Shown piece after piece: positions 30,775 to 38,669 of a DNA stretch of 38,669 bases (positions within the stretch are counted from its first letter, which is position 1; each line of letters begins with the position of its first letter). Source of the DNA: a bacterium (GTDB taxonomy: Bacteria; Elusimicrobiota; Elusimicrobia; UBA1565; UBA9628); NCBI GenBank assembly GCA_021810245.1, contig JAJZJF010000009.1, positions 1 through 38,669 of the forward strand, in the 5' to 3' direction. The notes under the pieces were generated by a model. The model had not been told where the DNA came from, made no database searches, and saw only the letters and a program-made list of their open reading frames with translations. A program made the position numbers and the translations under genes.

Positions 30775-31791
30775 ATGAGCCAAGGCTCGACCGAAATCGA
30801 GTTGCCCGAAGTTGACTGGAAAAGAGAGACGCCGGTCGCCTTTTTTATTTTCAAACGCCCGGAAACCACGGCGCGCGTTTTTAAGGCTATTTCACGGGCG
30901 CGCCCTAAAAAACTTTTCATTATCGCCGACGGCCCCAGGAAAGGCCGCGCGGATGAAGAAGAGGCCTGCCGCCAAGTCCGCAGTCTTGTCGAAGCAATCT
31001 CCTGGGATTGCGAAGTCCTGCGCAATTACGCGGAAACCAACCTGGGTCTCAATGAGCGGATTTCAAGCGGGCTTGGATGGCTTTTCAAAAACGTCGAAGA
31101 GGCAATCGTTCTTGAAGATGATTGCCTTCCATCCCCCTCTTTTTTCCGTTTCGCCGAGGAGATGCTTGAGCGCTACCGCGATCAACCGCGAATTTTCAAC
31201 ATCTGCGGAGCGAATTGCATCCCTTTTTCCTCCAAGGAAAGTTATTTTTTTTCAACCTCCTTCGCCGTTTGGGGGTGGGCGACCTGGAGAAGAGCTTGGA
31301 AATATTTCCCGGGCATAAAACCGGAGTCCGTTCGCAGCGCCTTGCCGTTTAAGGAGACAGCGTCCGCTATTAATGCGGTTTCCGCCACGCCCAGGGCCCG
31401 CAAACATCTTCTTCAGATATTGCGCCTCTTTTCACAAGGCAAAGCGGCTGGTATAACTTGGGATTATATATGGGGTCTTACTTGCTTAAAAAACCAAGGC
31501 CTTTCTATTAGGCCCCGGCGCAATCTGATATCCAATATCGGTTTCGTTCACGGAGCCACCAACCCCGCAGACCCCTCATCTCCAGCGAACAACTTCCCGC
31601 TAGATTCTTTATCCTTCCCCTTGACTCATCCTTCCTCCATTATCGTTGATAAAGCCCTGGACCTGTCTCTGGAATTGAATTTTCCGCCGCCGCGAAACCT
31701 CGAATGGAAGTTACAGGCGAAAATTCTCCTCCCCACGGGAATATACTTAAAGATGAGAGATGTCTTTAGGTTTATGAAAAGAGTTTTTTAA
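30775..31791 (+). CDS. glycosyltransferase, GT-A fold, HlpA-like
   Basis: A 338-residue putative glycosyltransferase, the only plus-strand gene in the glycan locus. Signs are PVAFFIFKRPETTARVF, LFIIADGP, NLGLNERISSGL and the metal-binding EDD motif IVLEDDCLPSPSFFRF, followed by AVWGWATWRRAW and ITWDYIWGL. This combination is that of the 'hemolytic protein HlpA-like' family of sugar transferases. The ATG at 30775 directly follows an extended -10 box, so a leaderless message is expected. It is divergent from the RHH/PIN module and ends 59 bases from the convergent GT2 gene. The acceptor is unknown. Confidence 0.85.
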   Translation: MSQGSTEIELPEVDWKRETPVAFFIFKRPETTARVFKAISRARPKKLFIIADGPRKGRADEEEACRQVRSLVEAISWDCEVLRNYAETNLGLNERISSGLGWLFKNVEEAIVLEDDCLPSPSFFRFAEEMLERYRDQPRIFNICGANCIPFSSKESYFFSTSFAVWGWATWRRAWKYFPGIKPESVRSALPFKETASAINAVSATPRARKHLLQILRLFSQGKAAGITWDYIWGLTCLKNQGLSIRPRRNLISNIGFVHGATNPADPSSPANNFPLDSLSFPLTHPSSIIVDKALDLSLELNFPPPRNLEWKLQAKILLPTGIYLKMRDVFRFMKRVF

Positions 31792-31850
31792 TGGTGGGAG
31801 ATCAGTGAAAAGACGCCCATTGGCTCTCAACAAAATCGCCCAATTCCCTT

Positions 31851-32774
31851 CTATCTGATTTTTAAGTAAGCGGGATATCCGCTAAGGCGATGGGCCCAAG
31901 AAAGCGGGAAGCGCTTATGGCTTATCCCTAACTTAAGCCCGGCATAGCGCGCGACGGCGTCCGATCCCACTCTCAATAAGCTCAAAAAATGCTTATTCTT
32001 CAAAAGGTATGAAAACTCCGAGCGAAGAAACCGAAGCCCTTCGGAGGCAAGCGGAGCCTCAGATAGTATCCACGCATTTTGTTCAAAAAAAACTCCCAAA
32101 TTAAAATAACGCTTAAATTGCGCCGTAAAAGAAAGCCGATGGGAATGAATCACGCGCGCCTCGGGAGTATAGCGAACCGCGTAGCCCGCTAAAATAAGTT
32201 TAGCCGCCATATACATATCTTCGTTTGTCAAACATGGCTCCGGGAACCTTCCCATTTTGTCAAAAAGACTGCGCCGGTAGACGGAGCAAGAATCTGACAT
32301 AAAAAAAGCTTTGATGCCAAAAGCGGAGATAAACTCTTTAGATTGCAGGCGCGGAGAATCCGGATAATTAAATACCCTGGAAAACGCCTCGAGAGGCTCG
32401 GCATTCCGCCGTGGAAGTTGGCGGGCATAACAGGCGGCGACGGAGGAATCCGCAAACGGCCTGAGCAACTCGTGAAAGGTTTCAGGACCCTCCGGAACCG
32501 CGTCATCGGTTAAAAAAAAGATAAATTCCTCATCTAAAGCCAAAGCTCCTAAATTTCGCGCCGAACCATGGTCGAAATCGTCTCGCCTTACGGAAATTAC
32601 GCGACAGCCGAATTTGCGCGCTATATCAGCAGTGCCGTCGACGGACTCGGAATCGACTACAATAACCGAAGAGGGAACAAAAGCGCGCGTCAAAATTCCA
32701 AGCAAGGTTTCTATCTTCTGGGCCGCATTCAAGGTGGGAACTACTACGCCCGCATTTTTGATGAGATTATTCAC
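31851..32774 (-). CDS. rhamnosyltransferase-like family 2 glycosyltransferase
   Basis: A 307-residue GT2. Signs are VVVPTLNAAQKIETLL, VIVVDSESVDGTADIA, the rhamnosyltransferase-type DDFDHGSARNLG, FFLTDDAVP (DxD position) and LTNEDMYMAAKLILAGY with the catalytic ED. The C-terminal third matches RfbF-type enzymes. Its ATG overlaps the stop of a decayed GT4 gene (ATGA at 32771-32774), so it was once translationally coupled to it. With that gene broken, its translation may now be reduced. Confidence 0.9.
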   Translation of the reverse strand: MNNLIKNAGVVVPTLNAAQKIETLLGILTRAFVPSSVIVVDSESVDGTADIARKFGCRVISVRRDDFDHGSARNLGALALDEEFIFFLTDDAVPEGPETFHELLRPFADSSVAACYARQLPRRNAEPLEAFSRVFNYPDSPRLQSKEFISAFGIKAFFMSDSCSVYRRSLFDKMGRFPEPCLTNEDMYMAAKLILAGYAVRYTPEARVIHSHRLSFTAQFKRYFNLGVFFEQNAWILSEAPLASEGLRFLRSEFSYLLKNKHFLSLLRVGSDAVARYAGLKLGISHKRFPLSWAHRLSGYPAYLKIR

Positions 32775-33060
32775 GCCGCGATTTCCTTGAAAATTTCAAA
32801 TGTCTCTTTTGCGCATATATCCCAAGCCCATTTCCGAGCCCGCGACAAACCTCTTTCTCTCATCTCTTGTCTCAACTGGGGATCTTCTAGAACGCGGCGT
32901 ACTTTTTCAAAAATATGCCGATTCATAAAGGGCGCGCAACTGAGGCGTGCTGGGACCGGCAAGAGTTATATGAATCATAATGTGGCGACAATCTCCTCTT
33001 TTGGAAAAATTAAAAGCCCCAAGGCGTTTTGAATCGAACACAAACTCGCCTTCATACAAT
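32771..33060 (-). pseudogene. collapsed copy of glycosyltransferase genes (GT9 tail joined to GT4 ends)
   Basis: Three scraps in transcription order. First, 33056-33001 matches 36536-36481 of the GT9-GT2 gene at 53 of 56 bases (YEGEF...DSKRL...AFNFSK). Then RHI and STPQLRALYESA, with 32955-32918 matching 34696-34659 of the GT4 gene at 37 of 38. Then, in another frame, an intact-looking GT4 C-terminus (EKVRRVLEDPQLRQEMRERG). The middle of GT4, including the ExxxxxxxE donor site, is missing. So a duplicate of the [GT9-GT2]-[GT4] segment has lost most of its interior. The final stop still overlaps the next GT2 start. Confidence 0.8.
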
Positions 33061-33071
33061 GGAACCGCAAT

Positions 33072-34223
33072 TCAGCGGATAATTCCTCCATCCCAAAGCA
33101 TTCTCAGAAATTCGCCAAGAGGCAAAATGGGAATTGTTCCATCTCCTTGAGGCCTTACCCCCCCAAAGACTCCATATGCGCGCACGCGTTGAGCGCCCAA
33201 TTCTTCGATCAACCTGGATAATCCGCGCTGAAACGCCCCTCGCCATGAGGCGGAAGATTTAACTTTCAAAGCGACATAACCGCGCGAATCTTCAACGAGA
33301 AAATCGACCTCGACGCCGTCATATGAACTCCAATAATGAACCGGGTAGTTGAGCCCCGAATAGGATAAATACGCGCGCAGTTCATTGAGAATAAGCGTTT
33401 CAAGCAGAAATCCCGTTTCTTCTTCCAAGGGCGGATAAGGAAGTCTTCCCGAGAGAGCCCGACAGACCCCGGCGTCGAAGAAATAAAATTTCGGATGACG
33501 CACTTGTTTTGTGGCGCGCTTGAGCTTCCAAGAAGGCAGCCACGAGCCGATCAATGTATCCACCAATATCTCAAAATAGGCTTCGACGGTCTGGCGGGCG
33601 ACCTGCGCATCACGCGCAATGGAGGTCATGTTCGTGACTTGGGCGTTTTGCCGCGCCGCGACTTCGAGAAATCGGGCAAAAGATCCGATATTGCGCGTGA
33701 GGGCCTCGGCTTTCACTTCTTCCTGCAAGTAACTTGTCGCGTAGGTTCGCAGATAGTCTTTTGGGTTTTCGAGGTTAAAAGCCATGGGCAGCATTCCCCA
33801 TTCTATCGGCGGGCCCTCAAGACCGATTTTAAAATCAACCTCGGAGGATACGAGCGGGAAAAAAGGCTTCATAACAGCCCTTCCGGCGAGAAGATTGGCC
33901 GCTCCGCGTTTGAGCTTTCGCGCGCTCGATCCGGAAAGAAGAAATTTTAAGCGTTTTTCCTCAATTAACCTTTGAACTTCATCAAGCACGGCCGGAGCTT
34001 TTTGAACTTCGTCGATAATGACCCAGGAGCCCGGCGCGAGATTTCTCGTTTCTTGATAGAGACTATGAGGATGGCGGTTAAAGCGCAAGGCTTCTTCCGT
34101 GTTGAGAAGGTCATAACTGACGGCATCTTTAAAATTCGCGCGAATCCATGTCGATTTCCCTGTTCCCCGCGGCCCCATGAGAAAGGCGGAATGAGTCGGC
34201 TTCTTAATCAGGCGTGTAAACAT
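33072..34223 (-). CDS. DUF4143-family ATPase with altered nuclease-like motif
   Basis: A 383-residue ATPase: Walker A GPRGTGKS at 17-24, Walker B WVIIDEVQKAP at about 67-77, LLSGSSARKLKRGAANLLAGRA, a helix-turn-helix-like MTSIARDAQVARQTVEAYFEIL and the C-terminal EVDFLVEDSRG. Where relatives have (I/V)E(I/V)K, it reads ALKVKSS, so the glutamate of the ExK motif is replaced by lysine. Nuclease-like activity, if the family has any, should be impaired. The frame is open to 34283, but the family start is the ATG at 34223. It lies inside the glycan locus, between intact GT4 and the scrap of its duplicate. Confidence 0.9.
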   Translation of the reverse strand: MFTRLIKKPTHSAFLMGPRGTGKSTWIRANFKDAVSYDLLNTEEALRFNRHPHSLYQETRNLAPGSWVIIDEVQKAPAVLDEVQRLIEEKRLKFLLSGSSARKLKRGAANLLAGRAVMKPFFPLVSSEVDFKIGLEGPPIEWGMLPMAFNLENPKDYLRTYATSYLQEEVKAEALTRNIGSFARFLEVAARQNAQVTNMTSIARDAQVARQTVEAYFEILVDTLIGSWLPSWKLKRATKQVRHPKFYFFDAGVCRALSGRLPYPPLEEETGFLLETLILNELRAYLSYSGLNYPVHYWSSYDGVEVDFLVEDSRGYVALKVKSSASWRGAFQRGLSRLIEELGAQRVRAYGVFGGVRPQGDGTIPILPLGEFLRMLWDGGIIR

Positions 34224-34356
34224 AGTTGGCGAATTTCCGGTAAATATTACAACTATTGTATAAAATAAGCAGAAATTCCGCATGCTTCGCTGACATTCCC
34301 AAGGAGGGCATCAAGTCAGCCAATCACAGACAATCGCGATTTTAGGAGATTTCATT

Positions 34357-35442
34357 TTATCCCACGACTTGCCGCATCACCTCGAGGGTTTGATCGGCAC
34401 AACGAGCCCAATTAAACTCCGCGGCTCGGCGGCGTCCCTTGTCTATCAATATAGAGCGGAGAGACAAATCGCTTAACACTCGAGACACTTGGGAGACAAT
34501 TTCTGCCGGATTTTTAGGATCAAAATAGAGAGCCGCATCGCCCAATATTTCCGGAATGGCCGCCGCGTTTGAAGCGACGACAGGGCATCCGCAGACCATG
34601 GCTTCCAAGGGCGGCAAGCCAAAACCTTCATAGAAGGAAGGAAAAACAAAGCACGCCGCCGATTCATAAAGGGCGCGCAACTGAGGAGTGCTGGGAGAGC
34701 CAATATGGCGAACCGAAGAAAGGTCTCCCCAATCGGATTTTCCGAAAACCCGCGGGTTGACTCCTCCCACCGCGACAACCTCGGCGGATTGCCCGGATTT
34801 TTTGAGCAAGTATGCCGCGCGGCTAACGGCGGGAAAATTTTTGTAGCGGTTTAACGTGCTGACAGACAAAACAAATGGCCGCCCCAGAAGGCCGCGGGCC
34901 TCTAAAATACTTGGGTCCGCGGGCTCGGCTAAAATATGCTCTGAACCCAGATAGACGACGGAAACCTTCTCATCCTTGGCGCCGCAAAGGCGAATCAACT
35001 CCTGTTTTGAAAAGAATGAATCCGTAATAATTCTCCGCGAGAATTTCGCCGCGAACTTTTGATTGATTCGCCTGGCATTGCGAAAGGCAAACGGAAAATG
35101 AGAAGGGAAAGCGAATACCACCGCGTCATGAAGAGTGGTTACCTGATTTCCATGGAAGTAAGGCATCACCCCGCACGGGTTAAATAAAAGAGACCCCCGG
35201 GCATAAAAAGGCAGTTCCAACTCCTCCCATAAATGCCCCTTTAAGCGCCCCACCAAGCGAAGAGGCATTGCGGATAAATCCAAGCCGCGCGTAATATTTC
35301 TTGGAGCCAGAATCTCAAACGCTAAAGAGCCTGCCTTGTTTTTTTGAAGCAAAACATTCAGCGCCTTGAGCAGTTCTTCCGCATAGCGTTGAACGCCGGT
35401 CAACTTCTGTGAAAGAAAGCGGCCGTTAATATAGATTTTCAT
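34357..35442 (-). CDS. family 4 glycosyltransferase
   Basis: A 361-residue GT-B enzyme of family 4. The N-terminus is MKIYINGRFLSQKLTGVQRYAEEL (acceptor domain; given here as MKIYINGRFL and GVQRYAEEL), then FNPCGVMPYF, LHDAVVFAFP, VSTLNRYKNFP, and the donor-site ExxxxxxxE in PSFYEGFGLPPLEAMVCG. These match mannosyl/rhamnosyl GT4 proteins of O-antigen loci. The frame is open upstream to 35580, but the ATG at 35442 overlaps the stop of the GT9-GT2 gene (ATGA) and is the family start. A decayed duplicate is at 32771-33060. Confidence 0.92.
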   Translation of the reverse strand: MKIYINGRFLSQKLTGVQRYAEELLKALNVLLQKNKAGSLAFEILAPRNITRGLDLSAMPLRLVGRLKGHLWEELELPFYARGSLLFNPCGVMPYFHGNQVTTLHDAVVFAFPSHFPFAFRNARRINQKFAAKFSRRIITDSFFSKQELIRLCGAKDEKVSVVYLGSEHILAEPADPSILEARGLLGRPFVLSVSTLNRYKNFPAVSRAAYLLKKSGQSAEVVAVGGVNPRVFGKSDWGDLSSVRHIGSPSTPQLRALYESAACFVFPSFYEGFGLPPLEAMVCGCPVVASNAAAIPEILGDAALYFDPKNPAEIVSQVSRVLSDLSLRSILIDKGRRRAAEFNWARCADQTLEVMRQVVG

Positions 35443-37451
35443 CCCGCGCGAGGAACCTCGGGAGGATTTCCCATGCCCAAGAGAACGCCGAAAAGCGTCT
35501 TTGCCCTGACAAATTCCCCCCTGATCAACCGATCCAATATCGCGGCCAATACCCCTAAATAAACCGTGGGCAGAGCCCAAGGAAAAAATTTCCTCGTGAA
35601 TATAATTCTGTTTCTTATTTGATAATAATCGGCAAAAAGAGATCTTTTCCTCGGAAAACGCGCGCCAGCCGCGGTCGTTTTCCCCTCTTTATGGAAAACA
35701 AGGCTTTTAGGGGCGTAGGCCAAACAATAGCGCGCGCGCGCGCGCATAGCCCAGTCTAACTCTTCATAATAGATGAAATAATTTTCATCCATGAGCCCGA
35801 TTTCTTGAAGAAATTTCCGCGACACAAGAGCCGCGGCTCCGTAGATACCGGAAAATAGCCTTTCCACTGTCTCGGGCGCTGGTAGCGCTCCTTTTTTCCC
35901 AAATCCGACCTGCGATCCGGTTCCAAGGCAGGGATTAAAGCGTAGCCCTCCACAAGCCTGAATGAACGTGGGACAATCATAATAGACGACCGTAGAGCCG
36001 CAGATTCCGGCCCGCGGCTTTTCCCGCATCCGCTCAAGCATATAAGTCAAAGCTTGCGGATCAACGACCGTATCATTATTAAGAAGCCAGCCGTAGCCGA
36101 ACTCCGGCCTATTGAGCAGATAACGAAGCCCCACATTGTAACTGGCGGCATAACCCCTATTCTTTAAAATCCTGACCAAAACAATATCGAATTGCGAAAA
36201 CTTCTCCGCGCCGCCTTTGATCGCCTCAGACTCGTCGCAACAAATAAAAGAAACGCCGCTGTCTTGAGCCCATTGAACTAGGCGCGGCCAGGAATCATTG
36301 GGAGATCCGCTATCGCAGACGATTATTTGGCGCGAGGGGTGATGAATTTTTCTTAGGCTTTCCAAACACTCCACGGTGTCTTGCCAATGGCAATAATTGG
36401 CGACAATGATTGCGACTTTTTCATCGGCGATTTTTTTCAGAGGCTTGCTCAATCCCTCTACTGCCCGCGCTATCTCTTGTTTGGAAAAATTAAAAGCCTC
36501 AAGGCGTTTTGAATCGGACATAAACTCGCCTTCATAGGGTTGAAACGGCAAGTAGCGGCAAAGAGGATGGTGATAGGGGTGATTGGGCATCACTAGGCCA
36601 TCGGGAATGGTCGCACCCCAAAAAGAAATGACCGGACAGCGGGACGCCAAGGCCAAATGAAGAAGCCCGCCGTCAATGGAAAAAACCGCGCGGCTCAACG
36701 AAAAAAGGCCGGCCAATTCCCCAAAATCACGTCTCCCGCTCCAATCAATAACGCTTTCATGCGCATCAAGGCCGAAATGCTTTGGCGCAAGATCGCCGAC
36801 AAAGACCAACTTTATTTTCCGTTCAAAACAATATTGCGCGATTCGATTGACCAGAGATTCCGGCATATTTTTTTCCGCGCGGATAGTCGCGGGATAGAGA
36901 ACCGCGTATTTCCCAGGCTCAAGGCCTCGCTCTGAAAGAAGCGGCTTGATTTTTTCCCGACAGCGGCCTAATATCGTCTCATCCAAAAAAATCGAATCGG
37001 GATTAAAATTAAGCCCGAACTGATATTCAAGACTGCGGATATAAGAGAGAGGCCGGCTATCTATGCGAGGGATTTTGGGGCTTAAGGTTTCAACCTCAAT
37101 AGTGTTCATGTAAATTATTTTTTTGATGCCTTGAAAAAAATGGAGAAAGGGAGACAAAGGCGGCGCCAAAAACCGCGACAGACCCAAAGGGTTAAGCCCG
37201 TAGCCAAAATAGCCGACAAGCAAAAAGATATCCAGATCCCGAATTTCTCGGCGCCAGCTCAAAGGAGAATGGCTTTGGTAAATCTTGGCTCCCGCTATCG
37301 CCTTTTCCTTGGCCAAGAAATCATAAAGAGAGCGCGTAGACTCATTGCCCACGCCGTAAACCTCGTGCCCCGCGTCTCTGAGGCCATACAAAAGCGGCAA
37401 CGACATCAAGATATCCCCAAGCCCCGAACCGTTATGGATGCCGATTTTCAT
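35439..37451 (-). CDS. GT9-GT2 bifunctional glycosyltransferase fusion
   Basis: A 670-residue fusion. Residues 1-330 form a GT9/heptosyltransferase-like GT-B domain (KIGIHNGSGLGDILMSLPLL, YPATIRAEKNMPE, FSIDGGLLHLALASRCPVISFWG). Residues 345-640 are a GT2 domain (VAIIVANYCHWQDTVECL, RQIIVCDSGSPNDSW, NRGYAASYNVGLRYLL, WLLNNDTVVDP, then the FIYYEELDWAMRARARY catalytic region). The GT2 part resembles rhamnosyltransferases. The gene contains a (GC)8 tract at 35730-35745. The ATG at 37451 overlaps a stop of an upstream open frame without recognisable homology. It is followed by GT4 through an ATGA overlap. Confidence 0.92.
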   Translation of the reverse strand: MKIGIHNGSGLGDILMSLPLLYGLRDAGHEVYGVGNESTRSLYDFLAKEKAIAGAKIYQSHSPLSWRREIRDLDIFLLVGYFGYGLNPLGLSRFLAPPLSPFLHFFQGIKKIIYMNTIEVETLSPKIPRIDSRPLSYIRSLEYQFGLNFNPDSIFLDETILGRCREKIKPLLSERGLEPGKYAVLYPATIRAEKNMPESLVNRIAQYCFERKIKLVFVGDLAPKHFGLDAHESVIDWSGRRDFGELAGLFSLSRAVFSIDGGLLHLALASRCPVISFWGATIPDGLVMPNHPYHHPLCRYLPFQPYEGEFMSDSKRLEAFNFSKQEIARAVEGLSKPLKKIADEKVAIIVANYCHWQDTVECLESLRKIHHPSRQIIVCDSGSPNDSWPRLVQWAQDSGVSFICCDESEAIKGGAEKFSQFDIVLVRILKNRGYAASYNVGLRYLLNRPEFGYGWLLNNDTVVDPQALTYMLERMREKPRAGICGSTVVYYDCPTFIQACGGLRFNPCLGTGSQVGFGKKGALPAPETVERLFSGIYGAAALVSRKFLQEIGLMDENYFIYYEELDWAMRARARYCLAYAPKSLVFHKEGKTTAAGARFPRKRSLFADYYQIRNRIIFTRKFFPWALPTVYLGVLAAILDRLIRGEFVRAKTLFGVLLGMGNPPEVPRAG
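35730..35745. repeat. (GC)8 dinucleotide tract inside the GT2 domain
   Basis: Eight GC dinucleotides encoding part of RARAR in the fusion enzyme. Slippage by one unit would shift the frame shortly before the C-terminus. Confidence 0.9.
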
Positions 37452-37577
37452 GACGATTCAAAAAGCTCGCGAAGCCCGCTTTGCCAAGGCCTAATAGAAC
37501 GCGGCCCAATTCTCTTGTTGCCATGGTGATTTTACGCTGTATTTTAACCTTATATCAATTTCGTATTGGAAAATACT

Positions 37578-38669
37578 TTATGCCTCTAATTGAGCCAGCC
37601 AGGCCCCGGCCGGAATAATAGAGATTGGTCCGGAGCGTCTTTCCTGACGGGCGTTATGAACTAATTGGACGGCAGAAATCTTCGGGTGACGTTCGCTGAA
37701 ATATTTCAAGTTAGGCGCCGGGCCATCATCGGAGAGTTTAACTTCGATGAAATGGGTCACCTGGTCCTTTTCGGCGAGAACAAAATCAACTTCCTTGCCT
37801 TCTTTGGTGCGAATATAGTGAAGGGAAACGTCCTTGCCTCTTGCGTCCTGTAAATAGTGGACATGTTTAAGGAGACAAGCCGCCACAGTATTTTCCAAAC
37901 GAACGCCTTCATCGGCGTCTATGTAGCCGCTGTCGTAAAAATAGATCTTGGGTTCCTTGAGCAGGGACCGGGCTATGTTCTTGTGAAACGGGCGCACGGT
38001 AAAGACGACATGAAGACTCTCGAGGATTTCGACGTATTTGCGAACGGTGTTGGCGGCGACCTCAAGATCGCGGGCCAACGAAGCATATGAGAGAGGCGCG
38101 CCCACGCGCGCGCGCAGCATTTCCACAAGCATTCGCAAAGCGCGCATCTCGCCGATGCGGCTGAAATCCAAAACATCTTCCCTGATGATGTCCGTGTAAT
38201 ACTGCCTGCGCCAGCGGTTGGCGTAATCTTCGGAGCCGGAGAGAAACGGCTCCGGAAATCCGCCAAGCTTGTTGAGCGCAGAAACCGCCTCGTAGGGAGG
38301 AGTCACACTTGAGAGTTCTTTAACTGAAAGTGGATGAAGCCGATAGAGAAAATAGCGCCCGGCAAGAGAATCTCCGGCTTGCCTAAAAGTGTCGAGACGC
38401 GCGCTGCCAGTGACCAAAAACGACTGTCGCGCAGGTCTGGTGTCGAAAGCGCCTTTTAGGAAATTCTTCCACCCCTTCATCTTATGGATTTCATCTAAAA
38501 CGACCAACTCCGCGTTGAGCGGCCAGGAGCGGCCTCGGATGATTTGAATATCCGAGATGTCATCGTTATTGAGGTAGACCGATTCCTTGAACTCGCGCCG
38601 CAAATCTTTCGCGAGGTAGGTTTTGCCTACCTGGCGCGGGCCAGTCACAAAAACCATTTTGTTTAGCAG
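37578..38669 (-). CDS. DUF4143-family ATPase, LDEIHK subtype, 5' end outside window
   Basis: At least 359 residues from an internal methionine at 38657. The frame is open to the right edge, and relatives have about 20 residues before this point (the similar protein at 12111 has KMAFVAGPRQCGKT where this has KMVFVTGPRQVGKT), so the real start is outside. Walker B is LVVLDEIHKMKGW, then FLVTGSARLDTFRQAGDSLAGRY, a helix-turn-helix-like YASLARDLEVAANTVRKYVEILES and the nuclease-like EVDFVLAEKD with FIEVKLSDD, with the ExK motif intact. It is 126 bases downstream of, and on the same strand as, an unidentified region before the GT9-GT2 gene. Confidence 0.9.
   Translation of the reverse strand: MLNKMVFVTGPRQVGKTYLAKDLRREFKESVYLNNDDISDIQIIRGRSWPLNAELVVLDEIHKMKGWKNFLKGAFDTRPARQSFLVTGSARLDTFRQAGDSLAGRYFLYRLHPLSVKELSSVTPPYEAVSALNKLGGFPEPFLSGSEDYANRWRRQYYTDIIREDVLDFSRIGEMRALRMLVEMLRARVGAPLSYASLARDLEVAANTVRKYVEILESLHVVFTVRPFHKNIARSLLKEPKIYFYDSGYIDADEGVRLENTVAACLLKHVHYLQDARGKDVSLHYIRTKEGKEVDFVLAEKDQVTHFIEVKLSDDGPAPNLKYFSERHPKISAVQLVHNARQERRSGPISIIPAGAWLAQLEA

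Noticed and set aside
32568-33032. 154-codon plus-strand open frame across the glycosyltransferase scrap
   Set aside because: It is antisense to the GT2 5' end and the collapsed GT4 copy, both with clear family signatures on the minus strand.
34248-34260. TACAA-CTA-TTGTA inverted repeat before the 33072-34223 ATPase, similar to the PIN-module operator
   Set aside because: Five-base arms with a 3-base gap are expected dozens of times by chance in this window, and no promoter boxes are aligned with it.
37452-37577. Short upstream frame ending in an ATGA overlap with the GT9-GT2 start
   Set aside because: About 27 codons without an ATG or any recognisable family; too little to call a gene.
1-38669. 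CRISPR arrays, tRNA and rRNA genes
   Set aside because: No regularly spaced direct repeats, tRNA-like cloverleaf or rRNA signature was noticed; the only tandem repeats are in the coiled-coil region.

Overview
The window looks like chromosomal DNA of a Gram-negative-type bacterium of intermediate GC, probably a poorly sampled phylum. The many DUF4143-type ATPases, the toxin-antitoxin modules and the ABC-dependent surface-polysaccharide locus would fit Elusimicrobiota or Omnitrophota. This placement is inference from gene content only; no rRNA, tRNA or other phylogenetic marker is present. Both edges cut a gene.

Layout. (1) 1-6283, plus strand, mostly housekeeping: two GGDEF diguanylate cyclases, signal peptide peptidase SppA, a small membrane protein, NAD(P)H-hydrate epimerase, and exonuclease VII large and small subunits, tightly packed with 4-17 base overlaps. 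(2) 6372-7691: a polysaccharide flippase-like protein. (3) 7669-13349: an ATPase island with an internally deleted DUF4143 relic, an Orc/AAA_16-like ATPase, and three intact DUF4143 ATPases with inverted repeats at their promoters. (4) 13462-37451, almost all minus strand: a large surface-glycan locus. It holds the ABC exporter wzm/wzt, a 1423-residue FkbM methyltransferase/coiled-coil/GT9/WbsX fusion, two paralogous polytopic membrane proteins with a repeated C-terminal module, two CDP-paratose-2-epimerase-like enzymes, a SAM methyltransferase, a GT9-GT2 fusion and further glycosyltransferases. A HepT/MntA-type module lies between wzm and wzt and is coupled to wzt by start/stop overlaps; an RHH/PIN module lies upstream of wzm. 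(5) 33072-38669: two more DUF4143 ATPases, one inside and one at the edge of the glycan locus, next to gene scraps.

How the genes could work together. The epimerases, methyltransferases and glycosyltransferases would build a glycan on a lipid carrier, and Wzm/Wzt would export it. Wzt has a C-terminal extension of the type that recognises a glycan cap. The giant fusion, translated from the same message as Wzt, combines a methyltransferase with a coiled coil whose DNA repeats are exact heptad multiples. This resembles the chain-terminating 'molecular ruler' of ABC-dependent O antigens and is the most attractive hypothesis here.

A second pattern is that seven genes, mostly ATPase and toxin-antitoxin genes, carry a -10-like box only 6-8 bases before the start codon, which suggests leaderless mRNAs. 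A third is that two genes survive only as internally deleted copies that keep both ends, and that short sequence blocks recur between intergenic regions, which points to repeated recombination in the accessory part.
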